Both the position numbers and the translations under genes were made by a program. Of a stretch of DNA of 64,000 nucleotides, positions 8,592-17,022 are shown in pieces (the stretch's first letter is position 1; each line of letters opens with the position of its first letter). The stretch comes from Paludisphaera soli (lineage in GTDB: Bacteria > Planctomycetota > Planctomycetia > Isosphaerales > Isosphaeraceae), in assembly GCF_011064595.1 (NCBI RefSeq), contig NZ_JAALJI010000015.1, forward strand, positions 1 through 64,000, written 5' to 3'. The notes beneath the pieces are model-generated. The model did not search any database, was not told the DNA's origin, and saw nothing but the letters and a program-made list of their open reading frames with translations.

Positions 8592-9459
8592 GGGGCCGAT
8601 CCGGGGCGTGCTCCGGGCCGATGTCCACGTCCCAGGATCGGCCGCATCCGTCGTCTGGCATGCCTTCGTACGCGATGCCGGCCCTGGAGACGCGCGGAGT
8701 CTATGGACCTCGCGTGGTCGCTCGCCCGGACCAACGACATTGCGGTCGCCGCGCCGGCATGCTCTCGGGCGTCCTGCCGGGCTGCAAGAGAGGGCCTCGG
8801 AGACGACCTCCGAGCGGGGACCAGCCCGCCCTCACGCATCGGCCGCGACGAATCCGAGGGGAGGGCGCGACTCGCGATTCGGCCTCTCGTCGGACCTCGT
8901 CACTCATTGCGACCTGGATCGGGAGTTTCCTCGGGACGTCTCGGTCAGCATCGATCGGGTCCTCGGGCTCCTCGCGGACGAACGGACGAGCCCTGCGCAT
9001 CTCGAACTCGCGAAGGCTGCGACGTCCGCTCTCGTCCGTGCGGTGAGCGACGAAAGCAGATCAGGCCCGTCGCGGCCGCAAATCTCGATCGATCCGACCT
9101 GGCGGCCCCCCCGATCCGCGATGGATCTGAGCGTCGCACGGAGCGCGGCTGATCGAGCCAGGGCCGATCCCCCGTCGCGAGGGACATGAGGGCGATCCTT
9201 CGAGGGGACGGATCCTCCCCGCGGAGCCCCATGATCGAGAGACGGCGTGGAGGGATTTTGTCCACGAGGGATCGCGCATTGTCCTGGACGCCCCGCCTGG
9301 CCCATCAATCAATCGACACAAGGTTATATTTATTTAGGAATTAGGGAATCCTGCTGACAGGGCGCGGCGGTTGCGTTAGGCGGCCGTCCTGTGCCGACCC
9401 GAGAAGCTCGGCCGCGTTTCACCGATCCCCGACGCATGGGCGCCCCGCCGAAGGACCGA
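8592..9459. other. 868-base region without a convincing gene
   Basis: Several overlapping open frames exist on both strands, but all are Arg/Ser/Pro-rich with no hydrophobic pattern or family motif. GC bias is less ordered than in the flanking genes, and the stretch is rich in CGATC/GATCG words. An AT-rich patch at about 9318-9345 (including TATATT at 9325-9330) is the likely promoter zone for the prepilin-like gene that follows. It may be a decayed gene or a long untranslated region. Confidence 0.4.
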
Positions 9460-10449
9460 ATGCACACAATGATCCGCCCCCCCACGAACGGTTCGCCGCG
9501 CCGCGGCTTCACCCTGATCGAGCTGCTGGTGGTCATCGCGATCATCGCCGTCCTCATCGCGCTCCTGCTGCCGGCCGTGCAGTCGGCGCGCGAGGCGTCC
9601 CGCGGGCTCCAGTGCAAGAATAACCTCAAGCAGATCGCGCTGGCGGCGCACAACTATCACGACGTGAACAACTGCTTCCCATCGGCGAGGCCCTCCTCTT
9701 CGCCGCAGTACGGCCACATGGTCGCGCTGCTGCCGTTCCTGGAGCAGGGAGTCCTCACCAACGCGTTCAACGTCTCGCTGTCGGGCGGCTTCGCCGACCC
9801 GGGGAACCAGACGGCGGCGAACACGAACCTCTCGGTCCTGCTCTGCCCGTCGAACCCCAACCAGCAGGTCATCCGCCTGCGCAAGTCCAGCTCGACCGGG
9901 AGGTCGTACGGGGCGTTCATCACCGACGCCGAGGGTCGGAACATGACGGGCTGGGTGTGCGACTACTGGGTCAACCACGCGATCAGTTCGGCGACGATCG
10001 CGCTCCTCAGCCCCGGCTCCGCCGCGCCCGACCCGATCCTCAAGGGGACGACGCCCCGGATGGCGATGGTCACCGACGGGCTCTCGAACACTACGCTCTT
10101 CCTTGAGCACGCCGGCTACGACAAGCACTACGTCAAGGGCGTGGGCTGGCCGATGCCGGACACGGACCTGACGCTCGACCAGCCCGGCGCCTGGGGGGCC
10201 TGGCTGGGCTGGTGCGCGTTCATGGTGCAGGGGTATTCCAACTCGCCCCCGCCGACCAACGCGAGCACGCCCGCCGGGACCGCCTGCGCGATCAACTGCA
10301 ACAACTCCCAAGGGGTCTTCGGCTTCCACCCGGCCGGGGCGAACGTCGCCATGGGCGACGGCAGCGTCCGCATGTTCACGACGGGCACGACGGTCGCCAA
10401 CCTCATGGCCATGGTCAGCCGCAACGGCGGGGAGATCGTCCAGGAATGA
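9460..10449 (+). CDS. DUF1559 prepilin-like protein
   Basis: Planctomycete-type secreted protein with a type IV pilin-like N-terminus: basic leader, then [28 protein letters not shown], where a prepilin peptidase would cut after the Gly and methylate Phe. [27 protein letters not shown] follows, which is the diagnostic DUF1559 segment, and the C-terminus carries [19 protein letters not shown]. It probably sits at the cell surface or in pseudopilin assemblies; its true role is unknown although planctomycete genomes carry many copies. I took ATG 9460, preceded by AAGGA; an ATG at 9469 is also possible. Its stop overlaps the next start (ATGA), indicating translational coupling. Confidence 0.92.
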   Translation: MHTMIRPPTNGSPRRGFTLIELLVVIAIIAVLIALLLPAVQSAREASRGLQCKNNLKQIALAAHNYHDVNNCFPSARPSSSPQYGHMVALLPFLEQGVLTNAFNVSLSGGFADPGNQTAANTNLSVLLCPSNPNQQVIRLRKSSSTGRSYGAFITDAEGRNMTGWVCDYWVNHAISSATIALLSPGSAAPDPILKGTTPRMAMVTDGLSNTTLFLEHAGYDKHYVKGVGWPMPDTDLTLDQPGAWGAWLGWCAFMVQGYSNSPPPTNASTPAGTACAINCNNSQGVFGFHPAGANVAMGDGSVRMFTTGTTVANLMAMVSRNGGEIVQE

Positions 10450-10883
10450 ACTCGTCGCGCCTCGGCACGCTCTCCGCCGCCGCCCTCCTGGCCGCGGCCT
10501 CCGGCTGCGACGCGCCGGAGTCCTGCGTCGTCTCGGGGAGGGTGCTCGTCGACGACCGGCCCGCCGAGGGCGTCTACGTCCTCTTCCGCACCGCCGGGGA
10601 CGCGACCGGCCTGCCCGATTCCGGCTCGGCCCGGACGGGCGAGGACGGCTCGTTCACGGCGGTCGTCAGCACGCCGGGCGAGGCGACGGTCACCGCCTTC
10701 TGGCCGAAGGTGACCGTCATGGATCAGGACGTGATCGAGGGCCCTGACCGCCTCCTGGGGGCCTATCGCGACCCGCGGATCCCCGCCGCCACGCTCACGA
10801 TCGGCCGGGGCGCGAACGACGCCCCCCCGATCAAGCTCACGACCCCATCACGCGGGAGGTCCAGGACCTCGTCCCACCGCTGA
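10446..10883 (+). CDS. Small lipoprotein with carboxypeptidase-regulatory-like domain
   Basis: A 145-residue protein. The N-terminus [21 protein letters not shown] is a lipoprotein signal with the lipobox ending at Cys21. The rest is a single Ig-like beta-sandwich: [21 protein letters not shown] resembles the V-x-G-x-V-x-x-D-G-x-P repeats that planctomycetes pair with DUF1559 proteins. The start overlaps the DUF1559 stop by four bases, so both are probably made together and act at the same surface structure. No catalytic residues are seen. Confidence 0.85.
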   Translation: MNSSRLGTLSAAALLAAASGCDAPESCVVSGRVLVDDRPAEGVYVLFRTAGDATGLPDSGSARTGEDGSFTAVVSTPGEATVTAFWPKVTVMDQDVIEGPDRLLGAYRDPRIPAATLTIGRGANDAPPIKLTTPSRGRSRTSSHR

Positions 10884-10935
10884 ATCGCGACGCCGCGCCG
10901 GCCACGCTTCCCCACGCCCCCCTGGAGAGGACCGC

Positions 10936-13029
10936 ATGCAGTTCCCTCGGCTTCCCCGCCTCGCCCTGGCCTTGACCCTGGCCGCCTGGAATCCCTCGAC
11001 CCGGGCCGACGAGCCCCCACTGGTCCGGTCGGCCCGATCCGGCTCCTGGTCCGCGAAGGAGACCTGGGACGCGGGTCGCATCCCGAAAGCCGGCGACCGG
11101 GTCGTGATCGCGGCCGGGCATCGCGTCGACTACGACGTCGTCTCCGAGGAGGTGATTCGCCTGGTGCAGATCGCGGGGACGTTGGAGTTCGCCCGGGATC
11201 GCGACACCCGCCTGGACGCCGGCCTGATCGTCGTCACCGGCTCCGAAGAGCCTTCGGAGGACGGCTTCGACTGCCACGCGCCGATGGCACCCATGAAGGA
11301 TCAGCCCGAGTCCGCCCGACCCGCGTTGCTGGTCGGTCGCCCCGGATCGCCGATCGCCGCCGGGTTCTCGGCCCTGATCCGGCTGCATGAAGTCGAGGGG
11401 ATGGACCGGGACTCGTGCCCGGCGATCGTCTGCTGCGGCGGCCGCATGGAGTTCCACGGCCAGCCGATGCGGCGGACCTGGCTGAAGATCCGCCAGACGG
11501 CCGACGCCGGCGCGTCCGCCGTCTACGTCGACGAGTGGGCCGGAGGCTGGAAGCAGGGGGACCACGTCATCGTCACCAGCACCAAACGCCAGCGCGACGG
11601 CCGCGGAGTCGGGGGCGATTTCCTGGCCGGGGCGCAGACGGAGGAGCGTCGGATCACCGGGCTCTCCGCGAAGGACTTCACCGGGGGCTATCCCGTGAAG
11701 CTCGACCGCCCGCTGGCGTTCTCCCACTTCGCCGAGGGGAACTTCCGCGCGGAGGTCGCCAACCTCACGCGCAACGTCGTCGTGGAGTCGGCCGATCCCG
11801 ACGGCGTGCGCGGGCACACGATGTATCACCGGAACTCGGCCGGCTCGATCAGCTACGCCGAGTTCCGCCACCTCGGCAAGCGGGACGAGAAGGGGCGCTA
11901 CAGCATCCACTTCCACCTGGCCGGCGAGACCATGCGGGGCAGCTCCGTGATCGGGGCCTCGATCTGGGACAGCCACAACCGCTGGATCACCATCCACGGC
12001 ACCGACGCCCTGCTGGTGCGCGACGTCGTCGGCTACAAGAGCGTCGGGCACGGCTTCTTCCTGGAGAGCGGCACCGAGGTCAACAACATCCTCGACCACA
12101 ACCTCGCGGCGCTGGTCCTGCCGGGCAAGCCGCAGGAGGAACAGGAGGTCCCCTTCGACCTCAACCGCGGCGCCGGCTTCTGGTGGGCGAACAGCCAGAA
12201 CAGCTTCACCCGCAACGTCGCCGTCGAGTGCGCCGAGTACGGCTACCGGTTCGACGTGAAGAAGACGGACGACTACGACCCGGTCCGCGCGATCCGCCAG
12301 CCCGACGGCTCCACCGCCGCCAGGGACGTCCGCATCCTGCCGTTCGTCCGCTTCGAGGATAACGAGGCCCACACGATGAAGTTCTTCTGCCTGAACCTCC
12401 GGGGCGTCACGCGTCCCGACCGGGGCCTGGACTTCTACAGCCAGAACGAGAGCCTGGCGCGCGAGGCGTCCGAGGCGATCCCCGAGCCCGGCCATCCCTT
12501 CTGGATCCGCGACTTCCGCGGCTGGGAGGCCAACTGGGCGACCCACCTGGGGACGACCGGCGTGTTCGTCGACGGCCTGGACGTCTTTCGCTCCGACGTG
12601 GCGATCTGGCGGTCCATCATGGACGGGTCCGGCTTCCGACGGATGACCACCCAGGACATGCGCGTCAACGACATCCACAACCCGATGACTTCGGGACGCG
12701 TGCCGACCCGGGAGGAGTCGGAGAAGGGCGCCTTCCGCGGTCTCTCCAGCTTCAAGGACGACATGCCGCCGACCACGGTGATCACGTCGGCCGTGCGCGA
12801 GGGGAACCTCGTCCGCGTGCGGGGCTCGGTCGCCGACGCGAGCGACGTCAAGCGGGTCGTCGTCAACGGCCGGGACGCGACCTCCACGCGCGGGAGCTTC
12901 GCCGAGTGGGAGGCGGTCCTCGAGGCCCCGTCGGGCGCGGCCCTGGACGTCGTCGCGGGGGCCGAGGACGTCCACGGCCACGTCGAGCCCAGGCCGCACA
13001 TGGTCAAGGTGGAGCATCCAGGCCTGTAA
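10936..13029 (+). CDS. Secreted G8-domain beta-helix protein
   Basis: A 697-residue exported protein with signal peptide (LPRLALALTLAAW, cleavage near STRADE). Residues about 30-150 form a G8 domain, seen as SGSWSAKETWDAGRIPKAGD and VVIAAGHRVDYDV followed by glycine-rich strands; it is known from human CEMIP/TMEM2/PKHD1L1. The centre reads as a right-handed parallel beta-helix (repeats such as GHGFFLESGTEVNNILDHNL and NSQNSFTRNVAVECAEYGYRF). The C-terminus (about 615-690) is a small beta-sandwich. In animals such proteins are linked to hyaluronan turnover; for bacteria the substrate is unknown, probably an extracellular polysaccharide. GGAG lies upstream of the ATG. It starts 52 bases after the lipoprotein gene and may share its transcript. 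Confidence 0.85.
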   Translation: MQFPRLPRLALALTLAAWNPSTRADEPPLVRSARSGSWSAKETWDAGRIPKAGDRVVIAAGHRVDYDVVSEEVIRLVQIAGTLEFARDRDTRLDAGLIVVTGSEEPSEDGFDCHAPMAPMKDQPESARPALLVGRPGSPIAAGFSALIRLHEVEGMDRDSCPAIVCCGGRMEFHGQPMRRTWLKIRQTADAGASAVYVDEWAGGWKQGDHVIVTSTKRQRDGRGVGGDFLAGAQTEERRITGLSAKDFTGGYPVKLDRPLAFSHFAEGNFRAEVANLTRNVVVESADPDGVRGHTMYHRNSAGSISYAEFRHLGKRDEKGRYSIHFHLAGETMRGSSVIGASIWDSHNRWITIHGTDALLVRDVVGYKSVGHGFFLESGTEVNNILDHNLAALVLPGKPQEEQEVPFDLNRGAGFWWANSQNSFTRNVAVECAEYGYRFDVKKTDDYDPVRAIRQPDGSTAARDVRILPFVRFEDNEAHTMKFFCLNLRGVTRPDRGLDFYSQNESLAREASEAIPEPGHPFWIRDFRGWEANWATHLGTTGVFVDGLDVFRSDVAIWRSIMDGSGFRRMTTQDMRVNDIHNPMTSGRVPTREESEKGAFRGLSSFKDDMPPTTVITSAVREGNLVRVRGSVADASDVKRVVVNGRDATSTRGSFAEWEAVLEAPSGAALDVVAGAEDVHGHVEPRPHMVKVEHPGL

Positions 13030-13461
13030 ACCGGAGGGCCGGCGCGATCACGATTCGATCGGCCTCCGAGGCGCGGGGAAACCGGCCGGTGGAATCGTGG
13101 GGCACGCCAGGAGTGCAAACCGCGGCCGTCGGCCCGCCCTCTCGCGAAGGCTCGCGTCTTGGGACGGGACCGAAACGCCCTCGACATCGCCCGCCTACGG
13201 ACCGGAAGCCGAACCCTCGGCGATCGCCCGGTCGAAGGCGACCTCGTCCGCGTCGGCCCCGTCCGCGGCTAGAGGCCCCCGGCCGTCGAGAGCCACGACG
13301 GCCTGGCCGCTCGGCTTGTGGGGGCGGTAGGAAGGAGTGCGAGGGGATTCGGAGGGCATGGCGAAGATCCAAAACCGGCAGATTACCGGCTTGACCGCAT
13401 CGCCGCCTCTCACCTCTCAGTGGGTGAGCCCTAACTCGGGGCTACGGCAGGGGTCGTGAAG
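13030..13461. other. Intergenic region downstream of the tRNA
   Basis: A 432-base gap between the G8 gene and the tRNA. A 6-bp stem (CTCACC 13409-13414 with GGTGAG 13423-13428) lies about 35 bases beyond the tRNA 3' end on the minus strand and may help end its transcript. Open frames here are Arg/Pro-rich; no gene supported. Confidence 0.5.
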
Positions 13462-13534
13462 TGCGCCCGGTAGGATTCGAACCTACAACCTTCTGATTCG
13501 AAGTCAGTGACTCTATCCGTTGAGCTACGGGCGC
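13462..13534 (-). tRNA. tRNA-Arg (anticodon TCG)
   Basis: On the minus strand a full cloverleaf folds: acceptor GCGCCCG paired with CGGGCGC, D stem GCTC/GAGT, anticodon loop CTTCGAA giving anticodon TCG, and T arm GTAGG-TTCGAAT-CCTAC. The first anticodon-stem pair is an A-A mismatch. The discriminator base is A and CCA is not encoded, so it must be added after transcription. A 7-2-7 dyad (GGCTCCA-AA-TGGAGCC, 13541-13556) lies just upstream of its 5' end. Confidence 0.95.
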
Positions 13535-13716
13535 CTGGGAGGCTCCAAATGGAGCCGCGGGTGTCAGTATACCCAAGGGAGACGGCCTGGCAACAGCCGA
13601 GGTTCGGATTCGGGGGCGGGGGGATCTCGGGATTCGCCGGACGTTTCGACCCTCGATCCGCGTGGCCTCGCGGAATCTTCATCGGATTGGGGGGCTACGA
13701 ATGGGGCGGCGGGGGA

Positions 13717-13722
13717 TATAAT
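13717..13722 (+). promoter_or_regulatory. Candidate -10 box for the rimO operon
   Basis: A perfect TATAAT stands out in a G-rich stretch, 60 bases before the rimO ATG. No good -35 is visible at the usual distance. Confidence 0.28.
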
Positions 13723-13782
13723 GGGGGCTCATCAGGCAGCCCCGAGTTCCCCCGCGCGCCGAGCGAGAGTCGACACCAGCCC

Positions 13783-15237
13783 ATGACCCCTGCACGCCCG
13801 AACGAACAGAACGATGACGGAGTCCGGGGGACGATCTCGTTCGTCAGCCTCGGCTGCTCCAAGAACACCGTCGACTCCGAGCGGATGCTCGGCCTGCTGG
13901 CGCAGGAGGGGTACGCGCTGGTGCCCGAGGGGCGGGATTCCGACCTCGTCATCGTCAACACCTGCGGGTTCATCGACGCCGCGCGCAAGGAGTCGTGCGG
14001 GGTCATCGAGGAGATGCTGGAGCGGAAGCGCGACGGCCGGGTCAAGGGCGTCATCGTCGCCGGCTGCCTGGCGGAGCGTCAGAAGGACGTGCTGCTGGAC
14101 GAGTACCCGGAGGTCGACCAGGTGGTCGGCGTCTTCGGCCGCGAGCAGATCGCCCACGTCTCCAACCGGATCCTCGGCGGCCTGCACGAGCAGCGGACCC
14201 TGTTCCGCCCGGCCCCGATCCAGGCCCAGGACGACCGGGCCCGGCTGAGGATCACCCCCCGGCACATGGCCTATCTGAAGGTCTCCGAGGGCTGCGACCG
14301 GCTCTGCACCTTCTGCGCGATCCCCTACATGCGGGGCAAGCACGTCACCAAGCCGATCGAACTGGTGGTCGACGAGGCCCGCGAGCTGGCCCGCGACGGC
14401 GTCCGCGAGCTGATCCTCGTCGCCCAGGACATGACGTACTACGGCATGGACCTCTACGGCGAGCCCCGGCTGGCCGACCTGCTCCGCGAGCTGGATCAGG
14501 TCGAGGAGTTGAGCTGGATCCGCATCCTCTACAACTATCCCCGGCACTTCACCGACGAGCTGTACGACGCCATCGCCGGGGCGAAGCGGATCATCCCGTA
14601 CCTCGACATGCCCCTGCAGCACATCAACGACCGGATGCTCAAGGTGATGAACCGCCGCCACACCCGGGCGGAGACCACGGCGATCGTCGACAGGCTGCGT
14701 TCCTCGATCCCTAACCTCGTGCTGCGGACGACGTTCATCGTCGGCTTTCCCGGCGAGACCGAGGCCGAGTTCCGGGAGATGGCCGACTACGTCGCCGAGG
14801 CGAAGTTCGAGCGGCTGGGGGTGTTCACCTACTCGCTGGAGCCCGACACGCCGGCGGCCAAGGTGCCCGGCCACCTCCCCGATGACGTGAAGGAGGCCCG
14901 CCGCGAGGAGATCATGCGGATCCAGCAGCCGCTGGCCGAGGCGTTCAACAAGACCCTCGTCGGCCGCGAGCTGGACGTCCTGATCGACGGCCCGGCCCCG
15001 GGGCAGGACGGCGTCTGGATCGGCCGGACCTACGCCGACGCCCCCGACGTGGACGGCGTCGTCCTGATCCCGGACGCGGGCCTCCAGACCGGGGACCTCG
15101 TCCCCTGCGAGATCCTCGACACCCAGGGCTACGACTTCGTCGCCCGCTCGCTGGCCCTGCCGTCGCGTCGCAAGCGGTCGCGGCCCCGGCCCCGCAAGCG
15201 CCCGGGGCCGTCGCTGACCATCCTCGACGGAATGTGA
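13783..15237 (+). CDS. rimO: Ribosomal protein uS12 methylthiotransferase RimO
   Basis: Radical-SAM enzyme that adds a methylthio group to the conserved aspartate of ribosomal protein S12. The order is typical: N-terminal UPF0004 domain with the three cluster cysteines (SLGCSKNTVDSE, VNTCGFI, VAGCLAERQ), the radical-SAM motif CDRLCTFC (CX3CX2C), and a C-terminal TRAM domain. The Ser-Leu-Gly-Cys-Ser-Lys-Asn start and the GCDRLCTFCAIP segment favour RimO over MiaB. At 484 residues it is slightly long, with a basic tail. I used ATG 13783; the open frame extends back across the tRNA and is not real there. It overlaps or abuts pgsA downstream. Confidence 0.93.
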   Translation: MTPARPNEQNDDGVRGTISFVSLGCSKNTVDSERMLGLLAQEGYALVPEGRDSDLVIVNTCGFIDAARKESCGVIEEMLERKRDGRVKGVIVAGCLAERQKDVLLDEYPEVDQVVGVFGREQIAHVSNRILGGLHEQRTLFRPAPIQAQDDRARLRITPRHMAYLKVSEGCDRLCTFCAIPYMRGKHVTKPIELVVDEARELARDGVRELILVAQDMTYYGMDLYGEPRLADLLRELDQVEELSWIRILYNYPRHFTDELYDAIAGAKRIIPYLDMPLQHINDRMLKVMNRRHTRAETTAIVDRLRSSIPNLVLRTTFIVGFPGETEAEFREMADYVAEAKFERLGVFTYSLEPDTPAAKVPGHLPDDVKEARREEIMRIQQPLAEAFNKTLVGRELDVLIDGPAPGQDGVWIGRTYADAPDVDGVVLIPDAGLQTGDLVPCEILDTQGYDFVARSLALPSRRKRSRPRPRKRPGPSLTILDGM

Positions 15238-15245
15238 GGTCACCC

Positions 15246-15866
15246 ATGCCCGCCGAGAATATCCCCAGCCCCGTCCTGGACGCCCCCCCGCGGCCGGCCG
15301 GGACGTTCTGGAACGTGCCCAACAGCCTGACCGTCTCGCGCATGGGGCTGGCGGTCCTGGTCTTCGCGGCGATCTCGCTGGAGTGGTACGGCTGGGCCTT
15401 CGGCCTGTTCGTGGCCGCGGCGGTCTCCGACGCGCTCGACGGCTACTTCGCCCGGCTGCTCGATCAGGACACGCCGCTGGGCCGCCAGCTCGACCCCCTG
15501 ATCGACAAGGTGATCGTCTCGGGCGCCTACATCTACCTCGCCGCCATCCCCGGCACGGGGGTCTATCCCTGGATGGTCACGGCGATCGTCGTCCGCGAGC
15601 TGCTCATCCAGGGCCTGCGGAGCCTGCTGGAAGGCCAGGGCCAGGCGTTCGGGGCCAAGACGGCCGGCAAGCTCAAGACGCTGTTCCAGTGCCTCTCGGT
15701 CTCGGCGGTGCTGCTCGTCCTGTGGCACGGATCGCCCCCCCAGGGCCTGACGATCCTCCGCGACGCCCTCACCTGGACCGCCGTGGCCCTGACGATCTAC
15801 AGCGGGGCCGCCTACCTCTGGGGCGCCGGCCCCGCGCTGCGGAGCGAAGCCGCCCGCCGACGCTGA
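15246..15866 (+). CDS. pgsA: CDP-diacylglycerol--glycerol-3-phosphate 3-phosphatidyltransferase
   Basis: Membrane enzyme making phosphatidylglycerol phosphate from CDP-diacylglycerol and glycerol-3-phosphate. The CDP-alcohol phosphotransferase motif is complete: DALDGYFARLLDQDTPLG with the following RQLDPLIDK, giving the metal-binding Asp residues. The N-terminus NVPNSLTVSRMGL is the usual PgsA opening, and four to five helices follow. I chose ATG 15246 because GAGGT lies four bases upstream; an in-frame ATG at 15234 would overlap the rimO stop. rimO-pgsA adjacency occurs in many bacteria. Confidence 0.9.
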   Translation: MPAENIPSPVLDAPPRPAGTFWNVPNSLTVSRMGLAVLVFAAISLEWYGWAFGLFVAAAVSDALDGYFARLLDQDTPLGRQLDPLIDKVIVSGAYIYLAAIPGTGVYPWMVTAIVVRELLIQGLRSLLEGQGQAFGAKTAGKLKTLFQCLSVSAVLLVLWHGSPPQGLTILRDALTWTAVALTIYSGAAYLWGAGPALRSEAARRR

Positions 15867-16005
15867 TGAGCCCCGCCCCGATGACGAAGACGATCGCCCA
15901 CGCAGCTCCCCCTCGACGCGGATCCGATCGGCCCCGCCCGGTTCCCGCGAGGCCCTCGTGCTCGTCCTCCCCCCCATCCGGCCCTCCGGGCCGCCTTCCC
16001 CCGAG

Positions 16006-17022
16006 ATGGATCTGCGCATGCTGATCGAATGGATCGAGGCCCTGGTCCTCGGAGTGGTCCAGGGCGTCACCGAGTTCCTGCCCGTCTCCAGCGACGGGCA
16101 CCTCCTCGTCACCCAGCAGCTGTTCGAATGGCTGACCGGGTCGGATCGGAGCGGCGGGGAGAACATCTTCTTCGACGTGATGCTCCACCTGGGGACCACG
16201 GCCGCCATCCTCTACCACTACCGGGGGCCGGTCCGCCTGGGGATCCGCAGCCTGATCGCCGACGACCCGGACGTGGGCCCGGACTTCCGTAGGCCGATGG
16301 TCCTCCGGGTCCTGTTCCTGGCGTTCGTCGCGACCCTGCCGCTGGTCCCGTTCGCCCTGATCTTCAAGCCCTGGGTCGACGGCCTGTTCCAGAGCCGCAC
16401 GGCGGCCCCGGTCGGGTTCCTGATCTCGGCGGCCGTCCTGGCCCTGGTCTCGCTGAAGATGAGGGGGCCGGGCGACGGCGGGCGGGGGCCGTCGGAGACG
16501 ACCTGGGTCGACGCCCTCCTGATCGGCTCGGCGCAGATGCTGGCGCCGCTGCCGGGGGTGAGCCGGAGCGGCACCACGATCGTCGCCGCGCTGTTCCTGG
16601 GGCTGTCGCGGGTCTGGGCCGTCCGTTTCAGCCTCCTGATCGCCGTCCCGGCCGTCGCCGGCGCGGTCGCGAACGAGCTGAAGGACGCGATCCAGGATCC
16701 CTCGAAGCTCAACCTGACGCCCGAGCGGGTGGCGCAGACGCTGGCGGCGATGGTCCTGGCCGGATTGGTGGGCTACGCGGCGATCCTCTGGCTGATCCGC
16801 GTTGTCCGCTCCGGGAAGCTGTGGTATTTTTCTGTATACTTGGTGTTGCTGGCGGTGGTGGTGCTGGGGATCGTCTCGGCGAGTGGGGGAGGGAGCGACT
16901 TTGACGCCTCACCGAACGCTCTGGACGGGCCCTCCCGGCGCCTCGATGCGGGAACGCCTGCTTCAACTGGACCCGTCGCTCCGGGCGGCGCGGTGGATCG
17001 TCCCGACTCCCCTCTGCCGTGA
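16006..17022 (+). CDS. uppP: Undecaprenyl-diphosphatase UppP (BacA)
   Basis: Integral membrane phosphatase that recycles undecaprenyl pyrophosphate for cell-wall and glycan synthesis and can confer bacitracin resistance. Both family motifs are present: VVQGVTEFLPVSSDGH near the N-terminus, and PGVSRSGTTI at about residues 181-190. Eight helices are visible. The last 48 residues after VVVLGIVSA are Ser/Gly/Pro-rich and hydrophilic, unlike family C-termini, and correspond to the stretch that overlaps the next gene. ATG 16006 was used; ATG 16018 is nearly as good and neither has a strong Shine-Dalgarno sequence. Confidence 0.9.
   Translation: MDLRMLIEWIEALVLGVVQGVTEFLPVSSDGHLLVTQQLFEWLTGSDRSGGENIFFDVMLHLGTTAAILYHYRGPVRLGIRSLIADDPDVGPDFRRPMVLRVLFLAFVATLPLVPFALIFKPWVDGLFQSRTAAPVGFLISAAVLALVSLKMRGPGDGGRGPSETTWVDALLIGSAQMLAPLPGVSRSGTTIVAALFLGLSRVWAVRFSLLIAVPAVAGAVANELKDAIQDPSKLNLTPERVAQTLAAMVLAGLVGYAAILWLIRVVRSGKLWYFSVYLVLLAVVVLGIVSASGGGSDFDASPNALDGPSRRLDAGTPASTGPVAPGGAVDRPDSPLP

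Noticed and set aside
13507-13782. N-terminal extension of rimO
   Set aside because: It would read through the tRNA-Arg gene and adds Gly-rich sequence unlike any RimO.
16802-16900. Earlier start for addB within uppP
   Set aside because: The extra residues (Cys/Trp-rich) are the out-of-frame image of a UppP transmembrane helix; a good ribosome binding site exists for TTG 16901.
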